Source: an uncultured Rhodospirillales bacterium
GTDB taxonomy: Bacteria; Pseudomonadota; Alphaproteobacteria; Acetobacterales; Acetobacteraceae
DNA length: 10,953 nucleotides
Assembly (NCBI GenBank): GCA_903928045.1
Contig: CAIYPH010000448.1
Location: forward strand, 1 to 10,953
Direction: 5' to 3'
Shown here in pieces: positions 1 through 6,843 of this stretch. The position numbers and the translations under genes were made by a program. Numbering within the stretch: the first letter of the stretch is position 1; every line of letters begins with the position of its first letter. The notes under the pieces are model-generated. The model worked only from the letters and a program-made list of their open reading frames with translations. It made no database searches and was not told the origin of the DNA.

Positions 1-1
1 C

Positions 2-40
2 CCGCCGCCGCGGCGCAAGCAATCGCTCGCGATGTTGTAA
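2..40 (+). CDS. Possible 3' end of an upstream gene (partial)
   Basis: One forward frame runs from the window edge to a TAA at 38-40 and reads PPPRRKQSLAML. A proline-rich stretch followed by a basic tail is plausible for a C-terminus. The first hairpin repeat begins directly after the stop, as another copy does after gloA. Thirteen codons are too few for any functional call, and another frame is also open here, so the assignment is tentative. Confidence 0.25.
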   Translation, partial: PPPRRKQSLAML

Positions 41-83
41 GGAAGAAAGCGCTTCTTTTTGAAAAAAAGAGGCAAAAACTTTC
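41..83 (+). repeat. A/T-rich hairpin repeat, copy A
   Basis: A GGAAGAAAGCGCTTC-like head is followed by a T-run, GA, an A-run and AGAGGC, then AAAAACTTTC. The core folds into a stem of about 10 bp (GCTTCTTTTT against AAAAAGAGGC, with one G-T wobble). Related copies lie at 132-177 (inverted), 6356-6396 (inverted) and 10913-10953. The stem is followed by A residues, not a U tract, so it is not a textbook intrinsic terminator, although it sits right behind a possible stop codon. Confidence 0.75.
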
Positions 84-131
84 TATCCGCTTGCTGTGCG
101 CCCTCCGCGGCAAGCACGATGCCAAACGAAT

Positions 132-177
132 GAAAGTTTTTTGGTTCTTTTTTTTCAAAAAAGAACCGCTTCCTTCC
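132..177 (-). repeat. A/T-rich hairpin repeat, copy B (inverted)
   Basis: Read on the minus strand, this begins GGAAGGAAGCGG, continues with TTCTTTTTTGAAAAAAAGAA, and ends CCAAAAAACTTTC. It is almost the same as copy A in the opposite direction, so A and B form a large imperfect inverted repeat with a spacer of about 48 bp. The stem arms carry compensating changes (GGTTC pairs with GAACC here; GCTTC pairs with GAGGC in A), which suggests the fold is maintained. It lies upstream of the solute-binding-protein gene and points away from it. Confidence 0.75.
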
Positions 178-221
178 TACTCGCGCTATACTCAGCGCCA
201 ATAAGGGCCACCTCACCGCCC

Positions 222-227
222 AAGGGA
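222..227 (+). promoter_or_regulatory. Ribosome binding site of the solute-binding-protein gene
   Basis: AAGGGA lies 8 bases before the ATG at 236 and resembles the Shine-Dalgarno consensus. It supports that start, which also places the twin-arginine signal at the very N-terminus. A TATACT at 187-192 could be a -10 box, but no convincing -35 hexamer is visible at the right distance. Confidence 0.55.
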
Positions 228-235
228 ATGCCAGG

Positions 236-1807
236 ATGAAACGTCGCTCATTCATTGCCGCCACCGGTGCCGTCGCCTTGACGCGCCCGCATTTAGCACG
301 CGCCGCCGCGCCGCTCGTTTTCGTGCCGCAGGGCAATCTGGTCACCATGGACGCGGTCTGGACCACGGCCACAGTGACGCGCAACGCGGCGGCCATGGTG
401 TTCGAGACCCTCTATGGCCGCAACGCCCAGCTCGAACCAAAGCCGCAGATGATCGCCGGCGCCCTGGTCGAGGATGGCGGCCGGCGCTGGACGCTGACGC
501 TGCGCGACGGTCTCACGTTCCATGACGGTGAGCGCGTGCTGGCGCGGGATTGCGTCGCCTCGCTCACCCGCTGGATGAAGCGCGATCCCGCCGGCCAAAG
601 CATCGCGGACCGGCTTGACGCGCTCGAGGTCAAGGACGACCGCAGCATGGTCTTCCGGCTCAAGAAGCCCTTCGGCAGCCTGCCCGCCGCCCTGTCGAAG
701 ACCCAACCGACCCCGGTGATCATGCCGGAGCGCATCGCCAAGACCGACCCGTTCAAAGCGATCACCGAGGTGGTGGGCAGCGGCCCGTTCCGCTTCGAGG
801 CGAAGGAGTACGTCTCCGGCAGCCGCGCCGTGTTCGCCCGCCATACCGGTTACGTCCCGCGCGATGAAGCGGCCGATTACAGCGCGGGCGGTCTGCGCGC
901 GATGGTTGACCGCGTGGAGTGGCACGTCATCCCCGACGCCGCGACGGCGGCCAATGCGCTTGTCACCGGTGAGGTCGACTGGGTGGAAACGCCGCTGCCG
1001 GACCTCCTGCCGATGCTGCGCAAAAGCCCCGGCGTCACCGTCGGCGTGCTGGACCGCACCGGCTATTACGGCGTGCTGCGGCCGAACTGGGAGCAGGGGC
1101 CGACTGCCAATCTCGGCGTGCGCCAGGCCATGCTGGCGGCGATCGACCAGGTCGAGGTGATGACCGCGACGATGGGGGAGGACCGCAGCCTGTTCAACGC
1201 TCCGGTCGGCCTGTTCGTGCCCGGCTCGCCCGGCGAGAACGAGGCGGGGATGGAGCTGGTGCGCCGTCGCCGGAGCATCCCCGAAATCAAGGCGATGCTG
1301 AAGGCCGCCGGCTACAACGGCGAGCGGGTGGTGCTGTTCCACCCCACCGACCAGGTCTTCTACAACGCGATGATCGGCGTGGTGGCCCAAGCCTTCCGCC
1401 AGGTCGGGCTCAATGTCGATGAAGTCTCGACCGATTGGGGCACGGTGGTGGAGCGCCGCACCAGCCACGCCCCGCTCGATAAGGGCGGCTGGTCGATGTT
1501 CCCGGCCGGCAACCCGGCGGCCGAGTATGTCGATCCGCTGCTGCCAAGCGGCGTGTGCGGCAACGGCAAGAAGGCCTGGTTCGGCTGGCCGGAGGACGCG
1601 ACGCTCGAATCCCTGCGCGAACAGTGGCTGGATGCGAGTGACCCGGCGCAACAGAAGCACCTGTGCGAGCAGATCCAGGCGCGCTGCCTTGAGCTGGTCA
1701 CCGTCATCCCGCTCGGCCAGTATTTGCCGCCGGCCGCCTGGTCGAAGAAAATCTCGACACCGCTGAAGGGAATGATGCCGGTATTCTGGAATGTCAGCAA
1801 AGCCTGA
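236..1807 (+). CDS. ABC transporter substrate-binding protein, family 5 (DppA/OppA/NikA type)
   Basis: This is a periplasmic solute-binding protein of the peptide/nickel/opine uptake class, which captures a ligand and delivers it to an inner-membrane ABC permease. The N-terminus, MKRRSFIAATGAVAL, fits a twin-arginine signal (RRxF with a short hydrophobic stretch). An ARA-A site near residues 21-24 is a likely signal peptidase I cleavage point, and there is no lipobox cysteine. The family-5 core is clear: LEPKPQMIAGALVEDGG and WTLTLRDGLTFHDGE at about 66-99, then SGPFRFEAKEY near 182-192. The length of 523 residues is normal. No permease or ATPase gene lies in the window, so the gene looks like an orphan or the transporter is split, and the ligand cannot be read from sequence. 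The gene is followed by a 131-bp gap before the large glycosyltransferase. Confidence 0.9.
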   Translation: MKRRSFIAATGAVALTRPHLARAAAPLVFVPQGNLVTMDAVWTTATVTRNAAAMVFETLYGRNAQLEPKPQMIAGALVEDGGRRWTLTLRDGLTFHDGERVLARDCVASLTRWMKRDPAGQSIADRLDALEVKDDRSMVFRLKKPFGSLPAALSKTQPTPVIMPERIAKTDPFKAITEVVGSGPFRFEAKEYVSGSRAVFARHTGYVPRDEAADYSAGGLRAMVDRVEWHVIPDAATAANALVTGEVDWVETPLPDLLPMLRKSPGVTVGVLDRTGYYGVLRPNWEQGPTANLGVRQAMLAAIDQVEVMTATMGEDRSLFNAPVGLFVPGSPGENEAGMELVRRRRSIPEIKAMLKAAGYNGERVVLFHPTDQVFYNAMIGVVAQAFRQVGLNVDEVSTDWGTVVERRTSHAPLDKGGWSMFPAGNPAAEYVDPLLPSGVCGNGKKAWFGWPEDATLESLREQWLDASDPAQQKHLCEQIQARCLELVTVIPLGQYLPPAAWSKKISTPLKGMMPVFWNVSKA

Positions 1808-1938
1808 CCCAGGGGTCCGGTGATCCGGGTTCCGTTATTGCTATAACGCTCGGGCTTGATTTTCGCCGGCATTCGTTAATTCGTCGCTAGTCGTTCGATT
1901 CACGACCGATTCTGCTGGCGCGCCATGCCGCGTCGTGG
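1808..1938. other. Intergenic gap with a small perfect dyad
   Basis: A perfect 6-bp dyad, CGTTAT-TGCT-ATAACG, lies at 1833-1848, about 25 bp after the stop of the solute-binding-protein gene. It has no following T-run, so a terminator role is only possible. The rest is less GC-rich than the genes and contains ATTCGTTAATTCGTCG at 1871-1886. The promoter of the glycosyltransferase should lie here, but no clear -35/-10 pair was found. Confidence 0.3.
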
Positions 1939-4900
1939 ATGCTGTCCATGACGCACGCCTTCAACGATCGAGCCTCGCATGACGCGCTCCGCTTCGCCGT
2001 TCGCCGCAACATCATGAACGACATCCAGCCCAGCCGCCTGTGGGCCGGCAGTGAGGCCTGGGCGGTCAGCGAGGCGCTCGGCGGAAATCTCGCCAGCGAC
2101 ATCGCCATGCTCGCCGCCTCGGATCTGTTCGATGCCGGCTGGTATCTCCGCGCCTACCCCGGCGTCGCCGCGCACGGGATCGACCCCGCCACCCATTTCA
2201 TCGCCCAAGGCTGGGTCGAGGGGCGACGCCCGAACTTCTATTTCGACCCGCTGTGGTACCGTGCCCGCAACCCCGACGTGTCGCGCGCCGGGGTCAATCC
2301 GCTGCTGCACTACATCTCCGCCGGCGAGGCTGAGGGCCGCGCGCCCAGCGAGTTCTTCGACCTCGACTGGTATCGCGGCCAGCACACCGCAGACCCCGAA
2401 CACACCCTGCTCGCACATTTCCTGCTGCGCTGCCGCGACGGCAGCGTGTCCCCGCTGCCGGAGTTCGATCCCGCCCACTACCTCACGCAATACCCCGACA
2501 TCGCCGCCGCGGGGGTCGATCCCTGCGAGCATTATCTGCTCTACGGCTTCCAGGAGGGCCGCAACCCCTCCGCGACCTTCGATACCCAGTACTACATCCA
2601 TCGCTACCTCGAGCCAGCGACCACGGAAAACCCGCTGCTGCATTTCCGCCGCCACCGCCACGCGATCCGCCTGCACACCATGGCGCCGACCGCGGAGGCC
2701 GATGTGTTCGAGGAGGTGCGCCGGTTCAGCGCCCCCGGGCCACACTTCGAAACCGTCGAGCCCCTGCCCGACAGCGCCCGCCGCCATGCCGACGTGCTCG
2801 CCTTCTACTTGCCGCAGTTCCACCCGGTACCGGAGAATGACCGGTGGTGGGGCACCGGCTTCACCGAATGGACCGCGCTCGGCCGCGCGCTGCCGCGCTT
2901 TGCCGGGCACTACCAGCCGCGCATCCCGCGCGATGTCGGGCACTACCGGCTCGGTGACACCGCGGAGGGCCGCGCCACCATGCGCCGTCAGGCGGCGATG
3001 GCGCGTGCCGCCGGGCTGGCCGGGTTCGTGCATTATTTCTACTGGTTCAATGGCCGACGCCTGCTGGAAGCCCCGGTCGAGGCCTGGCTCGCCGACCCCG
3101 GGATCGACTTCCCCTTCTGCCTGATGTGGGCCAACGAGAACTGGACCCGCCGCTGGGACGGCTCGGACCACGAAGTGCTGATCAGCCAGGACTACGACGT
3201 CGCCGACGACGCCGCGCTGGTCGACTGCTTCGCCCGTCATTTCCGCGACCCCCGCTACATCCGCGTCGATGGCCGCCCGCTGCTGATGATCTACCGCGCC
3301 GCCGATATCCCCGACACGCCAGCGACGCTGGCGCGCTGGCGGGCGCTGTTCCAGGACCGCCACGCCGAGACGCCCCTGCTGGTGATGGCGCAGAGTTTCG
3401 ACGCGCTCGATCCCCGTGAATTCGGCTTCGATGCCGCGGTGGAGTTCCCGCCCCACAAGCTCGCCAAGGAGCTGGAACGGCGCAACGCGTCCGTGCGCCT
3501 GTTCGACCCCAAACTGACCGCCCATGTCTACGACTACGACGACATCGCCGCCGCATCGCTGGCGGCGCCGCCGACGGCGTTCCCGCTGATCCGCACCGCG
3601 GTGCCGAGCTGGGACAATGATGCCCGCCGCCAAGGCGCCGGCCTGGTGCTGCGCGGTTCGACGCCGGCCAAATACCAGGCATGGCTCGGCGAGCTGGTCG
3701 CCCGCGCCGCCCAAGCCGCCCCGCTCGGCCGGCCGCTGGTCTGCATCAATGCATGGAACGAATGGGCCGAGGGCGCCTATCTCGAACCCGACCAGCATTT
3801 CGGCGCCGCCTACCTCAACGCCACCGCCCGCGCGGTGACCCGCCTCGCCGAGCGGCGGCGGGAGGGCAAGCTGCTGCTGGTCGGCCATGACGCCTTCGCC
3901 GCCGGGGCGCAGCACTTGCTGCTGCATCTGCTTGGCAAGCTGCGCCGGGCCCATGGCGTCGATGCCGAGTATCTGCTGCTCGATGGTGGCGATCTCGCCC
4001 CGGACTATGCCGCCATCGCGCGGGGCAAGGTGCTGGCCGAGGCGGAGCGCACTGCGGCGCATCTGGCCCAGCTGGCGAGCACCTGGGCCGGGCGCGGCTT
4101 CAGCGCGGCGATCGTCAATTCCGCCGCCTCCGCATGGGTGATCCCAATCCTGCGCGCGGCGGGGATCGATGCGGTGCTGCTGATCCACGAACTCCCCGCC
4201 TTGCTGGCCGAGAAGGCGCTGCTCACCGGGGCCCGGGCCGGGGCCGGGGCCGCAAGCGCGGTGGTCTTCGCCGCCGCCCATGTGCGCGACCGCTTCCTCG
4301 CCGCCACCTCGGTCAATCCCGTGGATGTGCGGGTGCTGCCCCAGGGCTGCTATCGCCGGATCACCTACGCGCCCGCCACCCGGCGCCAGATGCGCCGGCA
4401 CCTCGGGATCGATGGTGACACCGCCATGGTGGTCGGCATCGGCTATGCCGACCTGCGCAAGGGGTTCGACCTGTTCCTCCAGGCCTGGCAGGCCGCCCGC
4501 CGGCGGCGCGAGACCGTGCTGTTCTGCTGGCTCGGCGCGATCGAACCCGCCATGCGCGCCTATCTCACCCGCGAAATCGCCACCGCCGAGGCAACCGGCA
4601 GCTTCTGCCTGCCCGGCCACCAGACGGAGATCGAACCCTGGCTCACCGCCGCCGATGCCTTCGCCCTCACCTCGCGGGAGGACCCCTACCCCAGCGTGGC
4701 GCTCGAGGCGCTCTCGGCCGGGCTGCCCGTGGTCGCCTTCGCCGGCACCGGCGGCATCCCGGACCTGCTGGCCGCGTTCGGCGGCGGCACCAACGTGCCG
4801 ATCGCCGATACCGACGCGATGGCGGACGCGCTGCTCCGCTTCGCGGCGCGTGGCATCCCCGGCGGCCGCGCCCGCCTCGCCGCCCGCGCCGGCGCCGCCT

Positions 4901-5814
4901 TTTCCTTCGCCGACTACGCCGAGCGGCTGCTCCATCTCGCCCAACCCGCACTGGCCGACGTCTCGGTGGTGGTGCCGAGCTACAACTACGGCCGTTTTCT
5001 CCCGTCCCGCCTCGCCTCGATCTTCAGCCAGACGGTCCCGGTGCGCGAAGTACTCCTGCTCGACGACGCCTCGACCGATGACAGCGTCCCGGTGGCAGCC
5101 GCGGTGGCCAAGGAATGGCGGCGGGAGCTGTGCATCCAGACCGCCGAAACCAACTCCGGATCGGTGTTCCACCAATGGCGGCGCGCGGCCGAGGCGGCGA
5201 AGGGCGAGTTCCTGTGGATCGCCGAGGCCGATGACGTCGCCGACCCCGAGCTGCTGGCAGCCCTGCTCGGCGTCATGCAGGCGCAGCCGGAAACCGTGCT
5301 GGCCTTCTGCGACAGCCGGGCGATCGATGCCAGCGGCAGCTTGCTTTGGCCAGACTCCCGCGACTACTGCATCGCCGCCGGCGCCGAGGCGCTGCTTCGC
5401 GACGGGGTGTTCGCCGGTCCGGATTTCGTCCGCCGCTGCCTCGCCGAGCGCAATCTCATCCTCAACGCCTCCGCCGTGCTGTGGCGCCGCGCCGCGCTGC
5501 TGGCGGCGCTCAACCGCTGCGCCGCCGACCTCGATCAGTTCCGCATCGCCGGCGACTGGCGGCTCTACGTCGAAGCCTTGTCGCAGGATGGCGCGGCGGT
5601 CGGCTACATCGCGACCCCCCTCAACGCCCACCGCCGCCACCCCGCCAGCGTCAGCGCGGCGGCCCACGGTAAACGCCAGCTCCGTGAAATCGGCCGCATG
5701 CACCGCCACCTGCGGACCGTGCTGTCCCTCGACGCCGCGGCACGGCAGCGACAGGCGGACTATCGCAGTGAGGTTGGCAGGGATTTGATGGAGCAGGAGT
5801 CGATGTCGACGTAG
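1939..5814 (+). CDS. Multi-domain glycosyltransferase: N-terminal repeats + WbsX/GH99-like + GT4 + GT2
   Basis: A 1,291-residue protein that probably builds a surface polysaccharide at the cytoplasmic face. Four parts are visible. (1) Residues 63-236 carry imperfect repeats of the form FD..WY...YPDV...G..P..HY...G..EGR.P. (2) Residues 285-640 match the WbsX/GH99-like family: FYLPQFHPVPEN, WWGTGFTEW, FYWFNGRRLLE, WANENWTRRWDG (Glu400) and NAWNEWAEGAYLEPD (Glu608). (3) Residues 645-1003 form a GT-B fold, GT4-type transferase with ADLRKGFDLFLQAW and SREDPYPSVALEALSAGLPV near the donor site. (4) Residues 1007-1240 form a GT-A fold, GT2 transferase with VVVPSYNYGRF, LLDDASTDD, the DXD-like EADDV at 1096-1100 and AGDWRLY at 1204-1210. 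No signal peptide or membrane segment is seen. The start is uncertain: ATGs at 1939, 1948 and 2014 are in frame and none has a good ribosome site. An IS remnant begins immediately after the stop, so the last 17 or so residues may not be native. Acceptor and linkage cannot be predicted. Confidence 0.88.
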   Translation: MLSMTHAFNDRASHDALRFAVRRNIMNDIQPSRLWAGSEAWAVSEALGGNLASDIAMLAASDLFDAGWYLRAYPGVAAHGIDPATHFIAQGWVEGRRPNFYFDPLWYRARNPDVSRAGVNPLLHYISAGEAEGRAPSEFFDLDWYRGQHTADPEHTLLAHFLLRCRDGSVSPLPEFDPAHYLTQYPDIAAAGVDPCEHYLLYGFQEGRNPSATFDTQYYIHRYLEPATTENPLLHFRRHRHAIRLHTMAPTAEADVFEEVRRFSAPGPHFETVEPLPDSARRHADVLAFYLPQFHPVPENDRWWGTGFTEWTALGRALPRFAGHYQPRIPRDVGHYRLGDTAEGRATMRRQAAMARAAGLAGFVHYFYWFNGRRLLEAPVEAWLADPGIDFPFCLMWANENWTRRWDGSDHEVLISQDYDVADDAALVDCFARHFRDPRYIRVDGRPLLMIYRAADIPDTPATLARWRALFQDRHAETPLLVMAQSFDALDPREFGFDAAVEFPPHKLAKELERRNASVRLFDPKLTAHVYDYDDIAAASLAAPPTAFPLIRTAVPSWDNDARRQGAGLVLRGSTPAKYQAWLGELVARAAQAAPLGRPLVCINAWNEWAEGAYLEPDQHFGAAYLNATARAVTRLAERRREGKLLLVGHDAFAAGAQHLLLHLLGKLRRAHGVDAEYLLLDGGDLAPDYAAIARGKVLAEAERTAAHLAQLASTWAGRGFSAAIVNSAASAWVIPILRAAGIDAVLLIHELPALLAEKALLTGARAGAGAASAVVFAAAHVRDRFLAATSVNPVDVRVLPQGCYRRITYAPATRRQMRRHLGIDGDTAMVVGIGYADLRKGFDLFLQAWQAARRRRETVLFCWLGAIEPAMRAYLTREIATAEATGSFCLPGHQTEIEPWLTAADAFALTSREDPYPSVALEALSAGLPVVAFAGTGGIPDLLAAFGGGTNVPIADTDAMADALLRFAARGIPGGRARLAARAGAAFSFADYAERLLHLAQPALADVSVVVPSYNYGRFLPSRLASIFSQTVPVREVLLLDDASTDDSVPVAAAVAKEWRRELCIQTAETNSGSVFHQWRRAAEAAKGEFLWIAEADDVADPELLAALLGVMQAQPETVLAFCDSRAIDASGSLLWPDSRDYCIAAGAEALLRDGVFAGPDFVRRCLAERNLILNASAVLWRRAALLAALNRCAADLDQFRIAGDWRLYVEALSQDGAAVGYIATPLNAHRRHPASVSAAAHGKRQLREIGRMHRHLRTVLSLDAAARQRQADYRSEVGRDLMEQESMST

Positions 5815-5820
5815 GTTAGT

Positions 5821-6211
5821 GGGAAGGTTCCGGTGTTCGGGCTTCTCGAGCGCGGAGGCAAGGTCCATGCGGTCGGCATCCCCAACGCCGGCCGCAGCAC
5901 GCTGATGCCGATCATTCAGCAGCGGATCAAGCCAGATTCTATCGTCTTTACAGACAGTTTCTCAGCCTATGACGTCCTCGACGTCTCGGGCTCCCGGCGC
6001 CGGCGCGTCAACCACAAGCAGGCGTTCGTGCGAAACGGCGGACATCAACGGGATCGAGAACTTCTGGAACCAGACCAAGCGGCATCTCCGCCGGTTCAAC
6101 GACGTCCCAATGCATAACTTCCACCTCTCCCTTAAGGAATGCGCGTGGCACTTCAACATCCGACCGGCCTCACGCCTCGCCATGATCCTGCGAGAATGGC
6201 TCCGGCTGTGA
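5821..6211 (+). pseudogene. IS1595-family (ISXO2-like) transposase, truncated and frameshifted
   Basis: Frame 1 reads GKVPVFGLLERGGKV, then LMPIIQQRIKPDSIVFTDSF and DVLDVSGS up to VRNGGH. Near 6040-6046 the homology moves to frame 2, reading INGIENFWNQTKRHLRRFND, then FHLSLKECAWHFNIRPASRL to a TGA at 6209-6211. These blocks are characteristic of the ISXO2-like DDE domain. The shift equals a 2-base loss or 1-base gain. The Asp of TDSF and the Glu of GIENFW remain but are in different frames. The N-terminal half, with the zinc-binding region and the first catalytic Asp (usually in a VDETY-like motif), is missing. A GTG at 5833 could start a short product, but a functional transposase is not possible. 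Confidence 0.85.
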
Positions 6212-6237
6212 AGAAAAATCCGCGCCATCCGTCGGCC

Positions 6238-6303
6238 GTGTGGATAAATGGCTTGCCTTCGCTCGTGGCTTCAAAGACGCTACGGCGAGCCACTTATCCA
6301 CAC
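6238..6303. repeat. 66-bp imperfect palindrome containing the IS right-end sequence
   Basis: GTGTGGATAAATGGCT at 6238-6253 is the inverted match of AGCCACTTATCCACAC at 6288-6303 (15 of 16 positions). The pairing continues inward imperfectly, leaving a loop of about 10 bases near 6266-6275. The outer arm is the probable terminal inverted repeat of the IS remnant. The inner arm is a second copy of it, set between the transposase stop and the IS end. It could be a sub-terminal transposase site, a terminator hairpin, or a trapped end of another element. Confidence 0.6.
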
Positions 6304-6320
6304 TAAACTCACGTTCTCAC

Positions 6321-6339
6321 TAACGAATACAATTCGTTA
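6321..6339. repeat. Perfect 8-bp dyad, TAACGAAT-ACA-ATTCGTTA
   Basis: A perfect inverted repeat with a 3-base loop lies in the A/T-rich gap between the IS right end and gloA. It could be a protein-binding operator, a hairpin or an insertion scar. There is no T-run after it on either strand, so an intrinsic terminator is unlikely. The half-site ATTCGTTA also appears at 1871-1878. Confidence 0.45.
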
Positions 6340-6355
6340 TCTAGGCTATCCTCAA

Positions 6356-6396
6356 TATTTTTGCTTCTTTTTTCAGAAAGAAGCCCTTCCCTTCTC
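6356..6396 (-). repeat. A/T-rich hairpin repeat, copy C (3' flank of gloA)
   Basis: On the minus strand the element begins within 3 bases of the gloA stop codon and reads AGAAGGGAAGGGCTTC, a T-run, CTGAAAAAAG, AAGCAAAAATAT. GCTTCTTT pairs with AAAAGAAGC around a short loop. It belongs to the same family as copies A, B and D. Its position immediately after gloA suggests a role in transcription end or mRNA 3'-end stability, although the bases following the stem are A, not U, in this direction. Confidence 0.7.
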
Positions 6397-6774
6397 TTAC
6401 TTCCGCTCAATCAACTCAATCTTGTAGCCATCCGGATCCTCGACGAACGCGATCACCGTGGTGCCGAACTTCACCGGCCCAGGCTCGCGGGTGATCTTGG
6501 CCCCGGCGGCGCGCATCTTCTCGCAAGCGCCGTAGACGTCGGGCATCCCGAAGGCGAGATGGCCGAAGCCCGTGCCGACATCGTAGCTCTCGGTGCCGTA
6601 GTTATAGGTCAGCTCCAGCTCGGTGCCGCCATCGCCGAAGCCGAGGAAGACGAGAGTGTACTTGCCCTCCGGCACGTCGCGCCGGCGCAGTTCGGTCATG
6701 CCGAAGATCTCGGTGTAGAACTTGACGCTGCGCTCGAGGTCGCCGACGCGCAGCATGGTGTGCAGATAGCTCAT
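6397..6774 (-). CDS. gloA: Lactoylglutathione lyase (glyoxalase I)
   Basis: This enzyme isomerises the hemithioacetal of methylglyoxal and glutathione to S-lactoylglutathione, the first step of cytosolic methylglyoxal detoxification. The 125-residue protein closely follows the bacterial GloA pattern: [17 protein letters not shown] at the start, ELELTYNYG in the middle, GHLAFG, and [16 protein letters not shown] at the end. The expected metal ligands are present as His5, Glu54, His72 and Glu120. It lacks the longer insertions typical of zinc-type enzymes, so a nickel-type enzyme is likely by family comparison. GGAG at 6785-6788, read on the minus strand, lies 10 bases before the ATG. It is 69 bp downstream of the 2,3-dehydratase gene on the same strand and may be co-transcribed or have its own promoter. 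The A/T hairpin repeat copy C follows its stop. Confidence 0.95.
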   Translation of the reverse strand: MSYLHTMLRVGDLERSVKFYTEIFGMTELRRRDVPEGKYTLVFLGFGDGGTELELTYNYGTESYDVGTGFGHLAFGMPDVYGACEKMRAAGAKITREPGPVKFGTTVIAFVEDPDGYKIELIERK

Positions 6775-6843
6775 GGGTCGCTTTCTCCGTTTTGGGGCGA
6801 TGGTGCAGCATGCCCCGGATGGGCGTGCGCGACCAGACCGTGC

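Larger units (their letters stand above)
5815..6308 (+). mobile_element. Decayed IS1595-family (ISXO2-like) element
   Basis: The segment holds the C-terminal part of an ISXO2-type transposase and a right-end sequence, AGCCACTTATCCACAC, at 6288-6303 followed by TAAAC. At the left, GTTAGTG (5815-5821) resembles the outer bases of the right end read in reverse (GTTTAGTG). This suggests a left tip joined directly to the middle of the transposase by an internal deletion. The left limit is inferred, and no target-site duplication could be recognised. Base composition is visibly less GC-rich than in the neighbouring genes. The element cannot move by itself because the transposase is broken. Confidence 0.65.

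Noticed and set aside
41..83. Calling the hairpin repeats ordinary rho-independent terminators
   Set aside because: The stems are not followed by a U tract in the direction of the nearby gene. The T-run is inside the 5' arm and two of the four copies are upstream of genes.
293..1660. A 455-codon minus-strand frame over the solute-binding-protein gene
   Set aside because: The plus-strand frame has a signal peptide, a ribosome site and family-5 motifs. The minus frame is histidine- and arginine-rich shadow sequence.
1887..2108. A short minus-strand frame that looked at first like an insertion-sequence or integrase fragment before the glycosyltransferase
   Set aside because: Its arginine/serine-rich text has no definite transposase motif, and it runs into coding sequence of the glycosyltransferase repeats.
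1900..5868. A 1,322-codon open frame on the minus strand opposite the large glycosyltransferase
   Set aside because: It is the antisense of a gene with recognisable domains throughout. It is low in complexity (rich in G, A, R, H, Q, E) and has no family motifs. High GC removes stop codons from this frame, so it is a shadow.
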